Shown: positions 9,601 to 17,197 of the stretch, piece after piece
Position numbering within the stretch: the stretch's first letter is position 1
Layout: each line of letters opens with the position of its first letter
Virus record (IMG/VR): IMGVR_UViG_3300050821_009973
Location: 1 to 60,360 of that record
Origin: a virus
Reading direction: 5' to 3' (one strand)
DNA length: 60,360 bases
Notes under the pieces: model-generated
The model's input: the letters and a program-made list of their open reading frames with translations, nothing else
Databases searched by the model: none
Told to the model about the DNA's origin: nothing
Translations under genes and position numbers: made by a program

Positions 9601-12600
9601 CTCAACTCACACGTAGAGTTCATGAAGACTCAGCTTGACAATGCTGGGCTGAGTTGGCTACATGAGGGCATTGACTATAGAGTCAATGATGATCTTCCCA
9701 TGGGGGCTGATGCCAATGCCGGCTGGGAAAATGGGCAGTTCGTAATTGAAGTGCGCCCAGAAGCGGTTGCCGATCACCCGAATACAGTGGCTAAGCTGAT
9801 GTTGCACGAGCATGCACATCCATTGGATTGGGGGCGCCGAGGGCTTTACTCCACTGATCCGGTACTGCACGTTGAGGTACGCAATGGCAAGATTGAGCCA
9901 GTGGGCGAGGCTGCCAAGGAATTGTTTGCGTTGGCGAAAACCAATCCTATTTTGACCGATTTGCTCCGATATCCACTCGATCCGCGATTTGGTAGTCTGC
10001 ACGCGGACCCACGCGCATTCGAGGGCGAGTTGTTCGCCCAGGGCTTCGTGGCGCGAGCCCTGCCCGAACTCAGAGAGGTGCTGCAAAATGAAGCCCCGAC
10101 GTTCTGGAAGTTCATGGGGGACGTCCGCGCGCACGCGCGGGAACACGGCGAATTCCCGCAAGTCGGCACCGTGGGGGCAGCAGCCCTCAAAGACCTCCGG
10201 GACACCTTCCGAGAAGCCCGTGACGCCGGAGGACCTGTCGATGCCGGGGGATCCGATCGCGCCCTTTCAGAGTCCGCTGCTAGAGAGCCTGGCGCCGGAC
10301 CTGGGACACCAGGGGCCGAACGAGGAACCGAGCGTGCTGCCGCAGACGCCGAGCGAGCAGCCGATAACTCCGAACTCAGACTAAACGAACCACCGCAGGC
10401 CCACGCTACCCCACCGCCTCCCACCAACATCGAGGAGGCCAAGCCGCTGCTGGAGCGGGTGCGCGAGCAGCCACTGCTCAAGGGCGCCCGCGAGATCATG
10501 GGGGGTTTTGCCGATCAGGTTCTGAAGCACACCGCACCCATGGTGCTGGGCTCCAAGCGGGCCATGGCCATGGTGAAGGACTGGGCCAATGCCGATCGGC
10601 TGGCGCGGTGGCAGTGGCAGAAGTTCCACGAATTCATCATCAAGGGGCATACGCCTGAGCGTCGTACGGAAATGTATAACGCGGGCGAGGAAGAAAACCA
10701 GATGCGCCTGAAGGGTGAAGTCGACCCGAACCGTGGTCTAGGTCGCTTGACCGACGATGAGCGCGACACCATGAAGGTACTGCACGACTACGGCGATCAC
10801 CTGATGCTGCGCGCCAAAGAGGTCGGGATGATCGACCCTGAGAGCGGGGTGCCGTACTGGGTGCCTCACGCTGCAGCGATGATCGGGGATGACGGCATCG
10901 TCCGGCAAGTGCCTCGCAAGAGCCAGGCCGAGGGCAGCGAGGTCGGCACCAATCTGACCGTTACCGCGCCGTCAGCCAGGTTCCGCAAGTGGGGCACCAT
11001 CCAGGAAGCGGAGGCTGCGGGGCAGAAGCACTACGGCAAAGATTTCAAGATCGTGCGCGACATCGCCACCATGCCGATGGCCATGGGCCGGCTGGAGCGG
11101 GCCATAGCTGGGCGCGATTTAATCAATCACATCAAGGAGATCGGTGAGCGCACCGGCCAATCCCTGGTCCAACTGGATCCGAACGAGGCCACCCACTTCA
11201 CGATCAACCACCCGGCCTTCACCACCTACGAGTGGAAGAAGGGCTCGATCCCGATCAGTGAGGCACACGACCAGCAGCTATGGGATCAGTTGCACAAGGT
11301 GGCTGGAGCCCTGGGGGTCAAGCATGAGCGGCTGGCCCAACTGCGGCAGGGCGGCAATTCGACCTGGGGCGTGGCGCAGAAGGGCGGCGGGATCAAGACC
11401 CGGTTCGCTGGACCAGAGACGGTGCTCACGCACGAGCTGGGGCACCAGATCGATTTCAAGTACGGGCTGCAAAAGGAAATGCAGGGAACTCCTGGGGTGG
11501 CCCAGGAGCTGCGGGACCTGGCTGACCAGCGCTATGCCGGCAAGGACCCAGCCAACGTCAGCCAGTATTACAAGGACTATGTGCGCAAGGGCACAGAGCA
11601 GATGGCCAACCTGGTGCACGCCTATGTGCACGCACCGGAGCTGCTGGAGCGGGTGGCACCGAAGGCCAAGGCCCTGTTCGAAAAGTTCCTGGACAAGCAC
11701 CCGGAGATCGGCGAGCCCCTGCGCGAGGCCAAGCCCTCGGTAACGCTGGGCAGCCGCAGCCAGGACATCGGATTCAAGTTCCCGCAACGAGTTCCGCTGC
11801 ATGTGGCTAAGGAGTTCGAGGGGCCGCTGCGCTCGATCCTGAACGACGGGCCCAACAGTAAAGCCTACAACGGGCTGATGGGGATGAAGACTCTGGCGGT
11901 CGAGTCGATCATGTACTCGCCTGCGATCCACTTGTCGGTGGTGCTGGGCCGGATTCTGCCGGCGGCACCGGGCCGGTTGCTCAGCGGACGCCTCTACATG
12001 GATGGGGCCCGGGCTCTGGCCGATGAGGCGGGTGGCTACAAAGATATGCGCCGGGCCATCGGTACAGGGGGCATGGCCCCGATCGGCAAGTTCGGCGCTC
12101 GGCAGGACATCACTGGAGTCACATCGCACGTCTCGGAAGATCCACGTGAACAGACCTGGGCCCAGGCTCCAGTCACCAAGGTGGTGTCGGGGGCGCTGAG
12201 TGCTGTTGGGATGGAGAAGGCCAGCCTGGGAGCGGCCAAGGGTCTCTACAAGGCGGCCGACGTTTGGCATAACCAGATGCTGTGGAACCACGTGGCTAAG
12301 CTGCAGATGGGCCTGTACCTGCACGCCGAGGAACACTTCATAAAGAACAAGGGCTTGGATCCAGACAGCGCGGCTCGTGCTGCCGGCATCATGGCCAATC
12401 GCTACGCCGGCTCAGTGCCCAACGAGTCGACCTCCCCGCTGATGCGCAAGTTCTTGAACCTGGAGGAATTCTCCAGGCAGTTCACCACCGGCAACCTGGG
12501 GGCGGTGAAGGACGCAGCAGTCGGCATGGAGCAAGCTACCCGCGCTCAGATCGAGCGCGACGTTGGCCCCGAAATGGCCAACAAGGCGCAGCAGGTATTC

Positions 12601-13584
12601 CGGAACAAGTCGCGGATGATCTTTGCCCTGGACGTAGCGCTGATGTACGGTGGTGCCTCGACCCTGCAGGACTACTTCAAGCACAAGATCGATCCGAACG
12701 CACCAGAAGGAATTCCAGGTACTTTCAAGGGGTTGGCAACCGGAGACATGGAGCGGGTCAAGGAAGCAATGCGCGGCTACGATCGGCGCATGGCAGAGGT
12801 GGCCTCGCGTGTCCATGACAATCCGCTGCATTTGCTCAATCCATTCCAGTTGGCATCCGAGGTGGAGTCGACTGAAGACAACGAGCCTGGCAAGAAGCAG
12901 CGCATCCTGGTCGGGTATGGGGCGGACGGGTCGGCCAGGTACTACCGGTTCAGCCTAGGCAAGGTGGGGGAGGACTTCGTCGGGTGGCTGACGCACTTTC
13001 ACGACATGCTGGCCAACAAACAGTCGACCCTGGTGCGGCCGATGATTCAGATCATGGCCAACAACAAAGGGTTCAACGGCTCCGATCGGCAGGTCTGGGA
13101 CGAGAACGCGGTGAAGAACCTGGGGTTGCCGGTGGGGGCAGCCAAGATCGCTGGCCAGATCGCAGCTCACTTCATGTCAGCTCAGGTGCCGATGGATGCC
13201 CTGAAGGGAATACCGGCGCTGGCCCAGGGCAAGCTGGGCTGGGAGGACATGGATGCGGTCCATACAGTCGGTCCCCTGGCCGGGCTGCAGTTCTCCAAGG
13301 GCTTCCCGGGGGGGCCCGCGGTGGGCGAGGTCTCGATGGAGCGCAAGCGCTACGAGCAGGACATCGCCCGAGTCGGGCCGGATATCCGCGAAGCGCTGCA
13401 CAACGGGGACCGCGCTACGGCAACCAAGCTAATGAACGAGGTCCATATGCGGACGCCGGACCGCCAGATGTTCTTCCGATTGGCTACCCATCCAGGGCTG
13501 TCCGGTGGGGCTCTGAAGCGGTTCATGCAGACCGCTACTCCGGAGGAGCGCAGTGACCTCCAGCGGCTGCGGCACGGCGAGTAA
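6691..13584 (+). CDS. Giant polyvalent-type virion protein with two HExxH motifs, 2297 aa
   Basis: The start is GTG at 6691, three bases after the preceding TAA. Proline-rich disordered segments occur around residues 290-400, and Ala/Gly/Glu-rich linkers around 770-850 and 1170-1235; the last two contain nested reading frames. Two zincin-like sites are visible: HEHAH (H1039, H1043) in LHEHAHPLDWG, and HELGH (H1581, H1585) in LTHELGHQIDF. The second, with its downstream helical region, resembles the metallopeptidase domain of phage polyvalent proteins. The C-terminal 700 aa are helical and lack recognisable enzymes. The likely role is an internal virion protein injected with DNA; protease activity is inferred from motifs only. 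Confidence 0.85.
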   Translation: MGAPLEGYVSPFNDRQSVQPTAHGGGQPLEGYESPWGQERAPDETMGIGETAGREVMGGLATMGRFSRNALGTIAGVADYVHSRLTGKDETGIQDAVFRTADSIIKPMEEIANKPGERSLAGEIVGGIANIPSFMLSWPQHAIDTAQEMVARGATTWEAVKVAGPQAVLDAALQIPAAGQIYGAGARVATRLGARKLVSGGASLLSGAATGIGLGVAGRAAQNATLPDRPEFADMKQDAIGTPAQLALDAAMGSIAGHMSAAHERAAEQIRKIGADKTMSTADKLRAIQEITGKTVPPPKEPGKPGETPLPGINEPIPPSPSGPRVPIELNPAERKQPLPEISPDIKGINISDYGGGQPPPPAGGETPLPRIEGQPAPAPDATAVPRLPEAAPPPPPKSDRQAELERNLGNAEEGPTQALLKKEIAAEAKRTKDAWEAEQKQRADDKTAADMRAQAHDTTDPKIAAKLLAEAEKLSPMPAEPPAPRERPVGTSDQRVGAQLRHRIAIEGHEPEGQTDVIHTMEAGGEQRAGLPLAAPAEAAHAPGQPAPPPTAGAAPGKSPLFQALHDDLGGIHLNERDGVGMDGKPGKGTILMSGKNPQGKMRGPLFNKRGALMDKITDWMLQKGYMSPDDARAGDAILPGGGAHEIARELIRKEIREPGSVKPLGEGEHAWESIKEHKRGLAMQDEAQRLGIDTKGRTTDEIADDINKVHDTRHLSEHGLEPLHGEDARAIHELRAADPAQAAAIEQAHWGDPDHTAFMADVRRALDAHTAAVDRGGQRDEPGPGGQVQEPAVRGEPAPGAEVPAGRDTVRGEQGPEPGQAGGRTEAGPEIQPAGAERGAETPAEAGEPVSPIGNFSTPKLEAMAKAVQKRVDAAEAKFGEAEKVDRRGMQSGNEPREKQESLRRVKDDLKQINDELARRAETEKTQEPNAAAKEKPQASRSLEGARRERERAWEQKNQEDYSKAISNLNSHVEFMKTQLDNAGLSWLHEGIDYRVNDDLPMGADANAGWENGQFVIEVRPEAVADHPNTVAKLMLHEHAHPLDWGRRGLYSTDPVLHVEVRNGKIEPVGEAAKELFALAKTNPILTDLLRYPLDPRFGSLHADPRAFEGELFAQGFVARALPELREVLQNEAPTFWKFMGDVRAHAREHGEFPQVGTVGAAALKDLRDTFREARDAGGPVDAGGSDRALSESAAREPGAGPGTPGAERGTERAAADAERAADNSELRLNEPPQAHATPPPPTNIEEAKPLLERVREQPLLKGAREIMGGFADQVLKHTAPMVLGSKRAMAMVKDWANADRLARWQWQKFHEFIIKGHTPERRTEMYNAGEEENQMRLKGEVDPNRGLGRLTDDERDTMKVLHDYGDHLMLRAKEVGMIDPESGVPYWVPHAAAMIGDDGIVRQVPRKSQAEGSEVGTNLTVTAPSARFRKWGTIQEAEAAGQKHYGKDFKIVRDIATMPMAMGRLERAIAGRDLINHIKEIGERTGQSLVQLDPNEATHFTINHPAFTTYEWKKGSIPISEAHDQQLWDQLHKVAGALGVKHERLAQLRQGGNSTWGVAQKGGGIKTRFAGPETVLTHELGHQIDFKYGLQKEMQGTPGVAQELRDLADQRYAGKDPANVSQYYKDYVRKGTEQMANLVHAYVHAPELLERVAPKAKALFEKFLDKHPEIGEPLREAKPSVTLGSRSQDIGFKFPQRVPLHVAKEFEGPLRSILNDGPNSKAYNGLMGMKTLAVESIMYSPAIHLSVVLGRILPAAPGRLLSGRLYMDGARALADEAGGYKDMRRAIGTGGMAPIGKFGARQDITGVTSHVSEDPREQTWAQAPVTKVVSGALSAVGMEKASLGAAKGLYKAADVWHNQMLWNHVAKLQMGLYLHAEEHFIKNKGLDPDSAARAAGIMANRYAGSVPNESTSPLMRKFLNLEEFSRQFTTGNLGAVKDAAVGMEQATRAQIERDVGPEMANKAQQVFRNKSRMIFALDVALMYGGASTLQDYFKHKIDPNAPEGIPGTFKGLATGDMERVKEAMRGYDRRMAEVASRVHDNPLHLLNPFQLASEVESTEDNEPGKKQRILVGYGADGSARYYRFSLGKVGEDFVGWLTHFHDMLANKQSTLVRPMIQIMANNKGFNGSDRQVWDENAVKNLGLPVGAAKIAGQIAAHFMSAQVPMDALKGIPALAQGKLGWEDMDAVHTVGPLAGLQFSKGFPGGPAVGEVSMERKRYEQDIARVGPDIREALHNGDRATATKLMNEVHMRTPDRQMFFRLATHPGLSGGALKRFMQTATPEERSDLQRLRHGE
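8996..9247 (+). CDS. Nested 83-aa gene in the +1 frame of the giant virion gene
   Basis: The ATG at 8996 follows a strong ribosome binding site (AAGGAGAG, 7 bases upstream), and the frame stops at 9247. The product looks like an ordinary protein (QLIGAANAMSPDQVARFKNQ near its start). Over the same bases the host frame encodes only a low-complexity Gly/Pro/Ala/Glu linker. That contrast, plus the ribosome site, supports real translation. Function unknown. Confidence 0.5.
   Translation: MPTPQQLIGAANAMSPDQVARFKNQQYVASLRQAPKFRQGGTPYGVNKALSQVKPADVLKPDPRFNQPGPSAELRPQPKPESL
10241..10384 (+). CDS. Second nested gene in the giant virion gene, 47 aa
   Basis: An ATG at 10241 lies 7 bases after GGAGGA and opens a 47-aa frame rich in Pro, Gln and acidic residues (PGDPIAPFQSPLLESLAPD). 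The host frame here is again a low-complexity Ala/Gly/Arg/Glu linker. It uses the same relative frame (+1) and the same arrangement as the nested gene at 8996. The product may be disordered; function unknown. Confidence 0.4.
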   Translation: MPGDPIAPFQSPLLESLAPDLGHQGPNEEPSVLPQTPSEQPITPNSD

Positions 13585-13659
13585 CACCCCGACCGGCGGC
13601 CGTGGCCCCTGCAGCATCAGCAGTATGAGCAAAAAGCCCAGTTCATTCCCGTTCTGCAT
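13429..13659 (-). CDS. Possible antisense small membrane protein
   Basis: On the minus strand an ATG at 13659 lies 8 bases after the TAA of the gene at 13668-14096, with AAGGAAG overlapping that stop as ribosome site. The first 25 residues contain a short hydrophobic stretch (LGFLLILLMLQG). Most of the frame is antisense to the end of the giant virion gene, so only the 5' part may be meaningful. Weakly supported. Confidence 0.35.
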   Translation of the reverse strand: MQNGNELGFLLILLMLQGPRPPVGVLLAVPQPLEVTALLRSSGLHEPLQSPTGQPWMGSQSEEHLAVRRPHMDLVH

Positions 13660-13667
13660 TAGCTTCC

Positions 13668-14096
13668 TTAGCGTTTGCCCGACAACCACTTGCTGGTTCG
13701 TACGAGAAAGTCCTCGTTGTTTGCAAGGACCACCTGGCGGCGCTGCGCCTGCTCCAGCGTTTCGACGCGGTGCTTGACCTCATTGATCTCGGCATGCACG
13801 GTCGCCAGATCCTTGGTCGCATCGACCTGGGTGTACTGACCCTGCTTAATCTCAGCCGTAGTCCGGACGACGGTGTCCACCTTGTCGGCAAGGCCACCGA
13901 TCCAAATACCCACAAGCACGGTAGGCACCAGCATGGCTGCCACCATTGTGATCGGGACTGCGAAATTGGCTACGGAGCGCATACCCCAATTATGGTAGCC
14001 ATCACCCCACACCATTCCGCTTTGAAGGGATGGTTTCTCGGTAGAGTCTCCTCGATGCGATAGGAGGTTGATTTTGACCACGTTCGAGACAGCCAT
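13668..14096 (-). CDS. Membrane-anchored coiled-coil protein on the opposite strand
   Basis: The 142-aa product starts at ATG 14096 after GGAG. One clear transmembrane helix lies near residues 45-67 (VPITMVAAMLVPTVLVGIWI), followed by a charged helical region likely to form a coiled coil (about 75-128) and a basic tail. The architecture is like a spanin or other inner-membrane lysis accessory protein, but it is transcribed against the late genes. It overlaps the endolysin start by 23 bases head to head. Confidence 0.7.
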   Translation of the reverse strand: MAVSNVVKINLLSHRGDSTEKPSLQSGMVWGDGYHNWGMRSVANFAVPITMVAAMLVPTVLVGIWIGGLADKVDTVVRTTAEIKQGQYTQVDATKDLATVHAEINEVKHRVETLEQAQRRQVVLANNEDFLVRTSKWLSGKR

Positions 14097-14559
14097 GGCA
14101 CGGCTCCTGCCGCTGGAGGGCGGGTATGTGAATGATCCGCAGGACGCTGGCGGGGAGACGAAATACGGTATTTCGAAGCACGCATACCCGGACGTTGACA
14201 TCGCAAATCTGACGATCGATCAGGCCCTGGCTATATATAAACGGGACTTCTGGGACAAGATCCATGGCGATGAGCTGCCTTTGGTCATCGCCAATCAGTT
14301 GCTGGACTTTGCGGTCAACGCGGGGTTACAGACCTCGATCCGTAAAGGCCAGGACGCTCTTGGGGTGGCTGACGACGGTCACTGGGGGTCTGTTACACAG
14401 GCTGCCATGGCTTCAGCCACCCCAGGACCATTTACCGCCAAGTTCGCGGCACTGAAGATCCGACACTACACGAGGCTGACCGGGTTTGCGCACGATGGCT
14501 CCGGTTGGATGAACCGCATCGCGGCTGATCTGGACTACGCTGCCGTCGACATGAAGTGA
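14074..14559 (+). CDS. Endolysin, glycoside hydrolase family 108 N-acetylmuramidase
   Basis: The 161-aa lysozyme-like enzyme should cut the glycan strands of peptidoglycan at the end of infection. The diagnostic N-terminal signature LEGGYVNDPQDAGGETKYGI is present, with Glu15 as the expected catalytic acid. The C-terminal part matches the small peptidoglycan-binding helical domain usual in this family. The start chosen is TTG 14074, six bases after TAGGAGG; the TTG at 14068 would abut that site. No signal peptide is visible, so export depends on a holin, of which candidates follow directly. Confidence 0.92.
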   Translation: MTTFETAMARLLPLEGGYVNDPQDAGGETKYGISKHAYPDVDIANLTIDQALAIYKRDFWDKIHGDELPLVIANQLLDFAVNAGLQTSIRKGQDALGVADDGHWGSVTQAAMASATPGPFTAKFAALKIRHYTRLTGFAHDGSGWMNRIAADLDYAAVDMK

Positions 14560-14579
14560 CCACACCAAGGAGAAGGCAA

Positions 14580-14732
14580 ATGGAAACGATGAACCCGTAC
14601 CTGGCAGTTCTGATCGGATTTGTGATTGGGGCCGTGCTTGGGTCTGTCTTCGATGCCTTCTGGGGCCGCAAGCATCCGAAGCTGGTGTCGATCGCTGCGG
14701 CAGCGGCTGAACAGCTCAAGACCAAGGTATGA
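14580..14732 (+). CDS. Small single-TM holin candidate, 50 aa
   Basis: AAGGAGAAGG precedes the ATG at 14580. The protein has one membrane helix (PYLAVLIGFVIGAVLGSVF) and a short basic then helical C-terminus. It lies between the endolysin and a larger membrane protein and overlaps the latter by four bases (ATGA). Position and shape fit a class of small phage holins, but other lysis-region membrane proteins are equally possible. Confidence 0.75.
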   Translation: METMNPYLAVLIGFVIGAVLGSVFDAFWGRKHPKLVSIAAAAAEQLKTKV

Positions 14733-15283
14733 GCACTCCTGCCTGGCTGGCCTTTATCGAGAAGATGGCGCCCACGGTGGCCTCGGCCATCGGTACGCCC
14801 GTGGCCGGCATGGCTGTGTCGGCAATCGAGTCCGCGCTCGGGATCACTGGGGTGGAGGCGGCCACGATCGACGACAAGACCAGCGCAATTGCGGCTGCCA
14901 TCCAGGCTGGCCAGCTAACGCCCGAGCAGATCGGTGCGCTGAAGAGGGCCGACCAGGACTTCCAGGTTCAGATGAAGAAGCTGGATATTGACCTAGATCA
15001 AATGCAGCTTGCCGACGTCGAGGGGGCGCGGCAGATGCAGGTCGCCAAGCCCTCCCCGGTGCCAGCGGCGCTGTCGATCATCATCACGATCGGCTTTCTG
15101 GGGATCCTGATCTCCATGCTGGGGGGCGTGAACGTCAAGGAGAACGAAGCGTTCCTGATCCTGATCGGCGCACTCGGGGCCGGCTGGACCCAGGTGCTGA
15201 ACTTCTGGCTGGGCAGCACCCGGCACAGCCAGACGACTGCAAGCATCAATGCCCAAGCTGTGGCGACCGCGGCGGCTAAATGA
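14729..15283 (+). CDS. Holin-like membrane protein, 184 aa (3TM-type family)
   Basis: The N-terminal half is Ala-rich and helical with a charged segment containing LKRADQDFQVQMKKLDIDLD. Two transmembrane helices follow at about residues 112-132 and 138-160 (ALSIIITIGFLGILISML; AFLILIGALGAGWTQVLNFW). This arrangement matches the 3TM holin-like family often found beside phage muramidases. It is likely an inner-membrane protein contributing to lysis. It is translationally coupled to both neighbours. Confidence 0.78.
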   Translation: MSTPAWLAFIEKMAPTVASAIGTPVAGMAVSAIESALGITGVEAATIDDKTSAIAAAIQAGQLTPEQIGALKRADQDFQVQMKKLDIDLDQMQLADVEGARQMQVAKPSPVPAALSIIITIGFLGILISMLGGVNVKENEAFLILIGALGAGWTQVLNFWLGSTRHSQTTASINAQAVATAAAK

Positions 15284-15480
15284 GCCTGAGCCTGCAGTTC
15301 ATCCTTGATTGGATCAGGATCGCTGCGATCCTAATGGCGGCCTGCGCCACCATCCTGGCGGGACTGATCGGCGTGGTCTGGCTGTGTACCAAGCAGCTCG
15401 GCAAAGGCCCTGAACGAATTGTGGACGTAGATAATCGCGGTCACACCAGGATCAGGATGCCGGACGGTTCGATTAGATAG
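15280..15480 (+). CDS. Small membrane protein of the lysis region, 66 aa
   Basis: One strong transmembrane helix spans about residues 10-36 (IRIAAILMAACATILAGLIG), followed by a polar tail containing VDVDNRGHTRIRMPDG. The start overlaps the preceding stop (ATGA). No family was recognised. It could be an antiholin or an unrelated envelope protein. The stop codon is immediately followed by a parS-like palindrome. Confidence 0.7.
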   Translation: MSLSLQFILDWIRIAAILMAACATILAGLIGVVWLCTKQLGKGPERIVDVDNRGHTRIRMPDGSIR

Positions 15481-15494
15481 GTTCCACGTGGAAC
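15481..15494. promoter_or_regulatory. parS-like ParB-binding palindrome
   Basis: GTTCCACGTGGAAC is a perfect 14-base palindrome and the flank continues as GTTCCACGTGGAACA. It equals the core of chromosomal parS in many proteobacteria (for example the Pseudomonas form TGTTCCACGTGGAACA). It lies exactly between two small lysis-region genes. No ParB gene is visible in the phage, so host ParB would be the expected ligand. Confidence 0.75.
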
Positions 15495-15518
15495 ATTTAG
15501 CCTGAAAGGGGATAAACC

Positions 15519-15665
15519 ATGGTCGTCGTCACCCTTGCGCTTTTGATCGCAGCCTTCGTCCTGTTCATCCTGGCAGCCCTGAGCGTTTCTATGCCCCGCG
15601 TAGTGCTGGGGTGGGCGGGCCTAGCCTGCTGGGTGCTCAAAGAAATCCTGGAGCGGATCCGCTAG
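15519..15665 (+). CDS. Tiny membrane protein, 48 aa
   Basis: The ATG at 15519 follows GAAAGGGG. The N-terminal half is one hydrophobic helix (VVVTLALLIAAFVLFILAAL) and the rest is amphipathic, ending in a basic helix. Last gene of the rightward late block; its stop overlaps the stop of the convergent gene at 15662. Function unknown; a lysis accessory role is suggested only by position. Confidence 0.65.
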   Translation: MVVVTLALLIAAFVLFILAALSVSMPRVVLGWAGLACWVLKEILERIR

Positions 15666-15820
15666 CGTTTCTTGATGCGTCGCGGCAATTTGCCAGGCAT
15701 ATCGCCCTTGGCAAACTCCTTGCCGACCTTTTTCGGGATCCCGAGGGTCGACTTGCCGGCTGCGGCTGAGTACATGGCCCCACGCTGGGCCTGGGATTCT
15801 GGTTTTGGGAATGGAGGCAT
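15662..15820 (-). CDS. Small basic protein, 52 aa
   Basis: Starts at ATG 15820 after AAAGGA and ends in a Lys/Arg-rich tail (KLPRRIKKR). Its stop overlaps the stop of the plus-strand gene at 15665, so the two transcription units converge here without a visible terminator. No family recognised; the basic character would suit nucleic-acid binding. Confidence 0.6.
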   Translation of the reverse strand: MPPFPKPESQAQRGAMYSAAAGKSTLGIPKKVGKEFAKGDMPGKLPRRIKKR

Positions 15821-15822
15821 GG

Positions 15823-16011
15823 TCAGTCCTTTCCGAGAACCTTGTTAGCCCGAGCGTCAATCTTCTTCTTCAGCTCAGGGCCAGCATGTTGGGCTGCCCG
15901 GGCCTTGGCATTACGGGCGTGGGCTTTGTCTTCGACTGGGTAGCTGCGGCCGGGCCCAGCGAAGGCTGAGTCCGGTAAGGCGTTTCTCGCCTTGGTGGTG
16001 AGCTTGGCCAT
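15823..16011 (-). CDS. Short basic phage protein (KARNALPxSxFAGPGRxYPxEDKAHARNA type)
   Basis: The 62-aa protein contains the recurrent phage and prophage motif FAGPGRSYPVEDKAHARNAK near residues 17-36, usually preceded by KLTTKAR as here. Members of this family are common and mostly uncharacterised. The gene is separated by two bases from the next downstream gene. Function unknown. Confidence 0.8.
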   Translation of the reverse strand: MAKLTTKARNALPDSAFAGPGRSYPVEDKAHARNAKARAAQHAGPELKKKIDARANKVLGKD

Positions 16012-16053
16012 GAGACCCCCTCCAGGGATGTCATGGCCAATTATGATACCGGT

Positions 16054-17148
16054 TTATGGCCTCGTTTTGTCCAGCACGCTCTCGTAGGCCGACATATACG
16101 CCACGATTCCGTAGTCGCCACTCGTGTCGTCGGGTACGCAGCCCGCGCCGGTTCCCTTAATGGCGCCATTCAAGTCGGACTGCCATTGCCCGTCGAAGAT
16201 CGGGCTGGCGACGTACTTGGTTATGTTGTCGACTAGCCACGCGACACTGGAGCCGATCTGATCGCCGACGCTCGGGAAATAGGCATTGATAAAGTTGTTC
16301 ACGACAGTGCCCACGGTGTATCCGGCCCCCCAGGCTGCGGCTAGGTACATTCCGGCGTAGATGCTCGTCTCAGCTAGCGCGGCCCCGACGCTCATGGCGC
16401 CCGTGGGCATCGTGCGGTAGTTCAAATAGGTTTCGTAGAGAGTGAAGTCCGGATTCACACCGCCGGCCGCTACCACTGTATTCAAGGATGCTGGCATTGC
16501 GATGGATGAAGCTACGGCTGGCCGCGGCGACCGCATGAATGCGAGCGCGACGGTGGGCCTTGCGTAGGTTTTAACGGCCGCCGCGGTTGCCTCTTGCCCG
16601 AAGGCAGCGGCCACACGCTGCAAGTCGTTGCTGCCCAACTGGGAAGCTAGGATCTTGAGCAGCGGCGCCGTGGTGCCGGCAGTGCGCTCGTAGAGGAAGG
16701 CCAGTTTTGCCAGCTCGTCCGGTCCCAGGTTGCGAACGTGGAAGGCGCCGTTCGTGCTCATGGCATGATCCATGAAGGCCGGGAATGAGGCGTCGATCTG
16801 TGCCGGCGTGGTCCCGAAGATGGCCGGCGGACTCGTTGCCGCATTAGCGCGCGATGTTGCGAACAGGGTAAGGCATACTGCCATTAGCACCCATCCTACG
16901 GTCCTGAGCGTCATTGCGACCGGAGACAAGGGCGGTACTTTCCCCTGCTTGAACGCCTGGAAGACTTCGGTTATCGGCTTGCTGGCCAGAAAACCTCGGC
17001 CACTCAAGAACTCCGAAAGAACTAGCAATCCAAGCGCGCTAAGAAAGACCGTTGTCTGCACGCTCCCACCGTGCAGCGCGTTGTAGATAGGGATTGCGAT
17101 CCAGGAACCTACGACAAAGATTGCCCCAACCTTTCTGCCCCAACTCAT
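16054..17148 (-). CDS. Large multi-pass membrane protein, 364 aa, unknown
   Basis: Three hydrophobic helices lie in the N-terminal third (about residues 7-25, 32-49 and 84-101), the third resembling a secretion signal ending in ANA. A long helical domain rich in Ala, Thr and Ser follows, with further weakly hydrophobic segments near 255-290 (AGMYLAAAWGAGYTVG). No family recognised. It is the largest unknown in the leftward block and might act in the envelope during infection or exclusion; that is speculation. Confidence 0.75.
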   Translation of the reverse strand: MSWGRKVGAIFVVGSWIAIPIYNALHGGSVQTTVFLSALGLLVLSEFLSGRGFLASKPITEVFQAFKQGKVPPLSPVAMTLRTVGWVLMAVCLTLFATSRANAATSPPAIFGTTPAQIDASFPAFMDHAMSTNGAFHVRNLGPDELAKLAFLYERTAGTTAPLLKILASQLGSNDLQRVAAAFGQEATAAAVKTYARPTVALAFMRSPRPAVASSIAMPASLNTVVAAGGVNPDFTLYETYLNYRTMPTGAMSVGAALAETSIYAGMYLAAAWGAGYTVGTVVNNFINAYFPSVGDQIGSSVAWLVDNITKYVASPIFDGQWQSDLNGAIKGTGAGCVPDDTSGDYGIVAYMSAYESVLDKTRP

Positions 17149-17165
17149 AACACCCCCTACTAATT

Positions 17166-17189
17166 GAGGGCTGATGACCGGCAGCCCTC
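17166..17189 (-). terminator. Stem-loop between two minus-strand genes
   Basis: GAGGGCTG pairs with CAGCCCTC around an eight-base loop, just after the stop of the gene at 17198-17866. No long U-run follows on the minus strand, so it may attenuate or stabilise rather than terminate. Confidence 0.45.
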
Positions 17190-17197
17190 GTACCGGA

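Noticed and set aside
12141-12150. TCCACGTGAA as a third parS
   Set aside because: Only the CACGTG core and a few flanking bases match; similar weak cores at 26804, 42704 and 54486 show that this level is background.
11278-12336. 352-codon minus-strand frame inside the giant virion gene
   Set aside because: His/Gln/Arg-rich shadow; the plus frame continues a conserved-looking helical domain.
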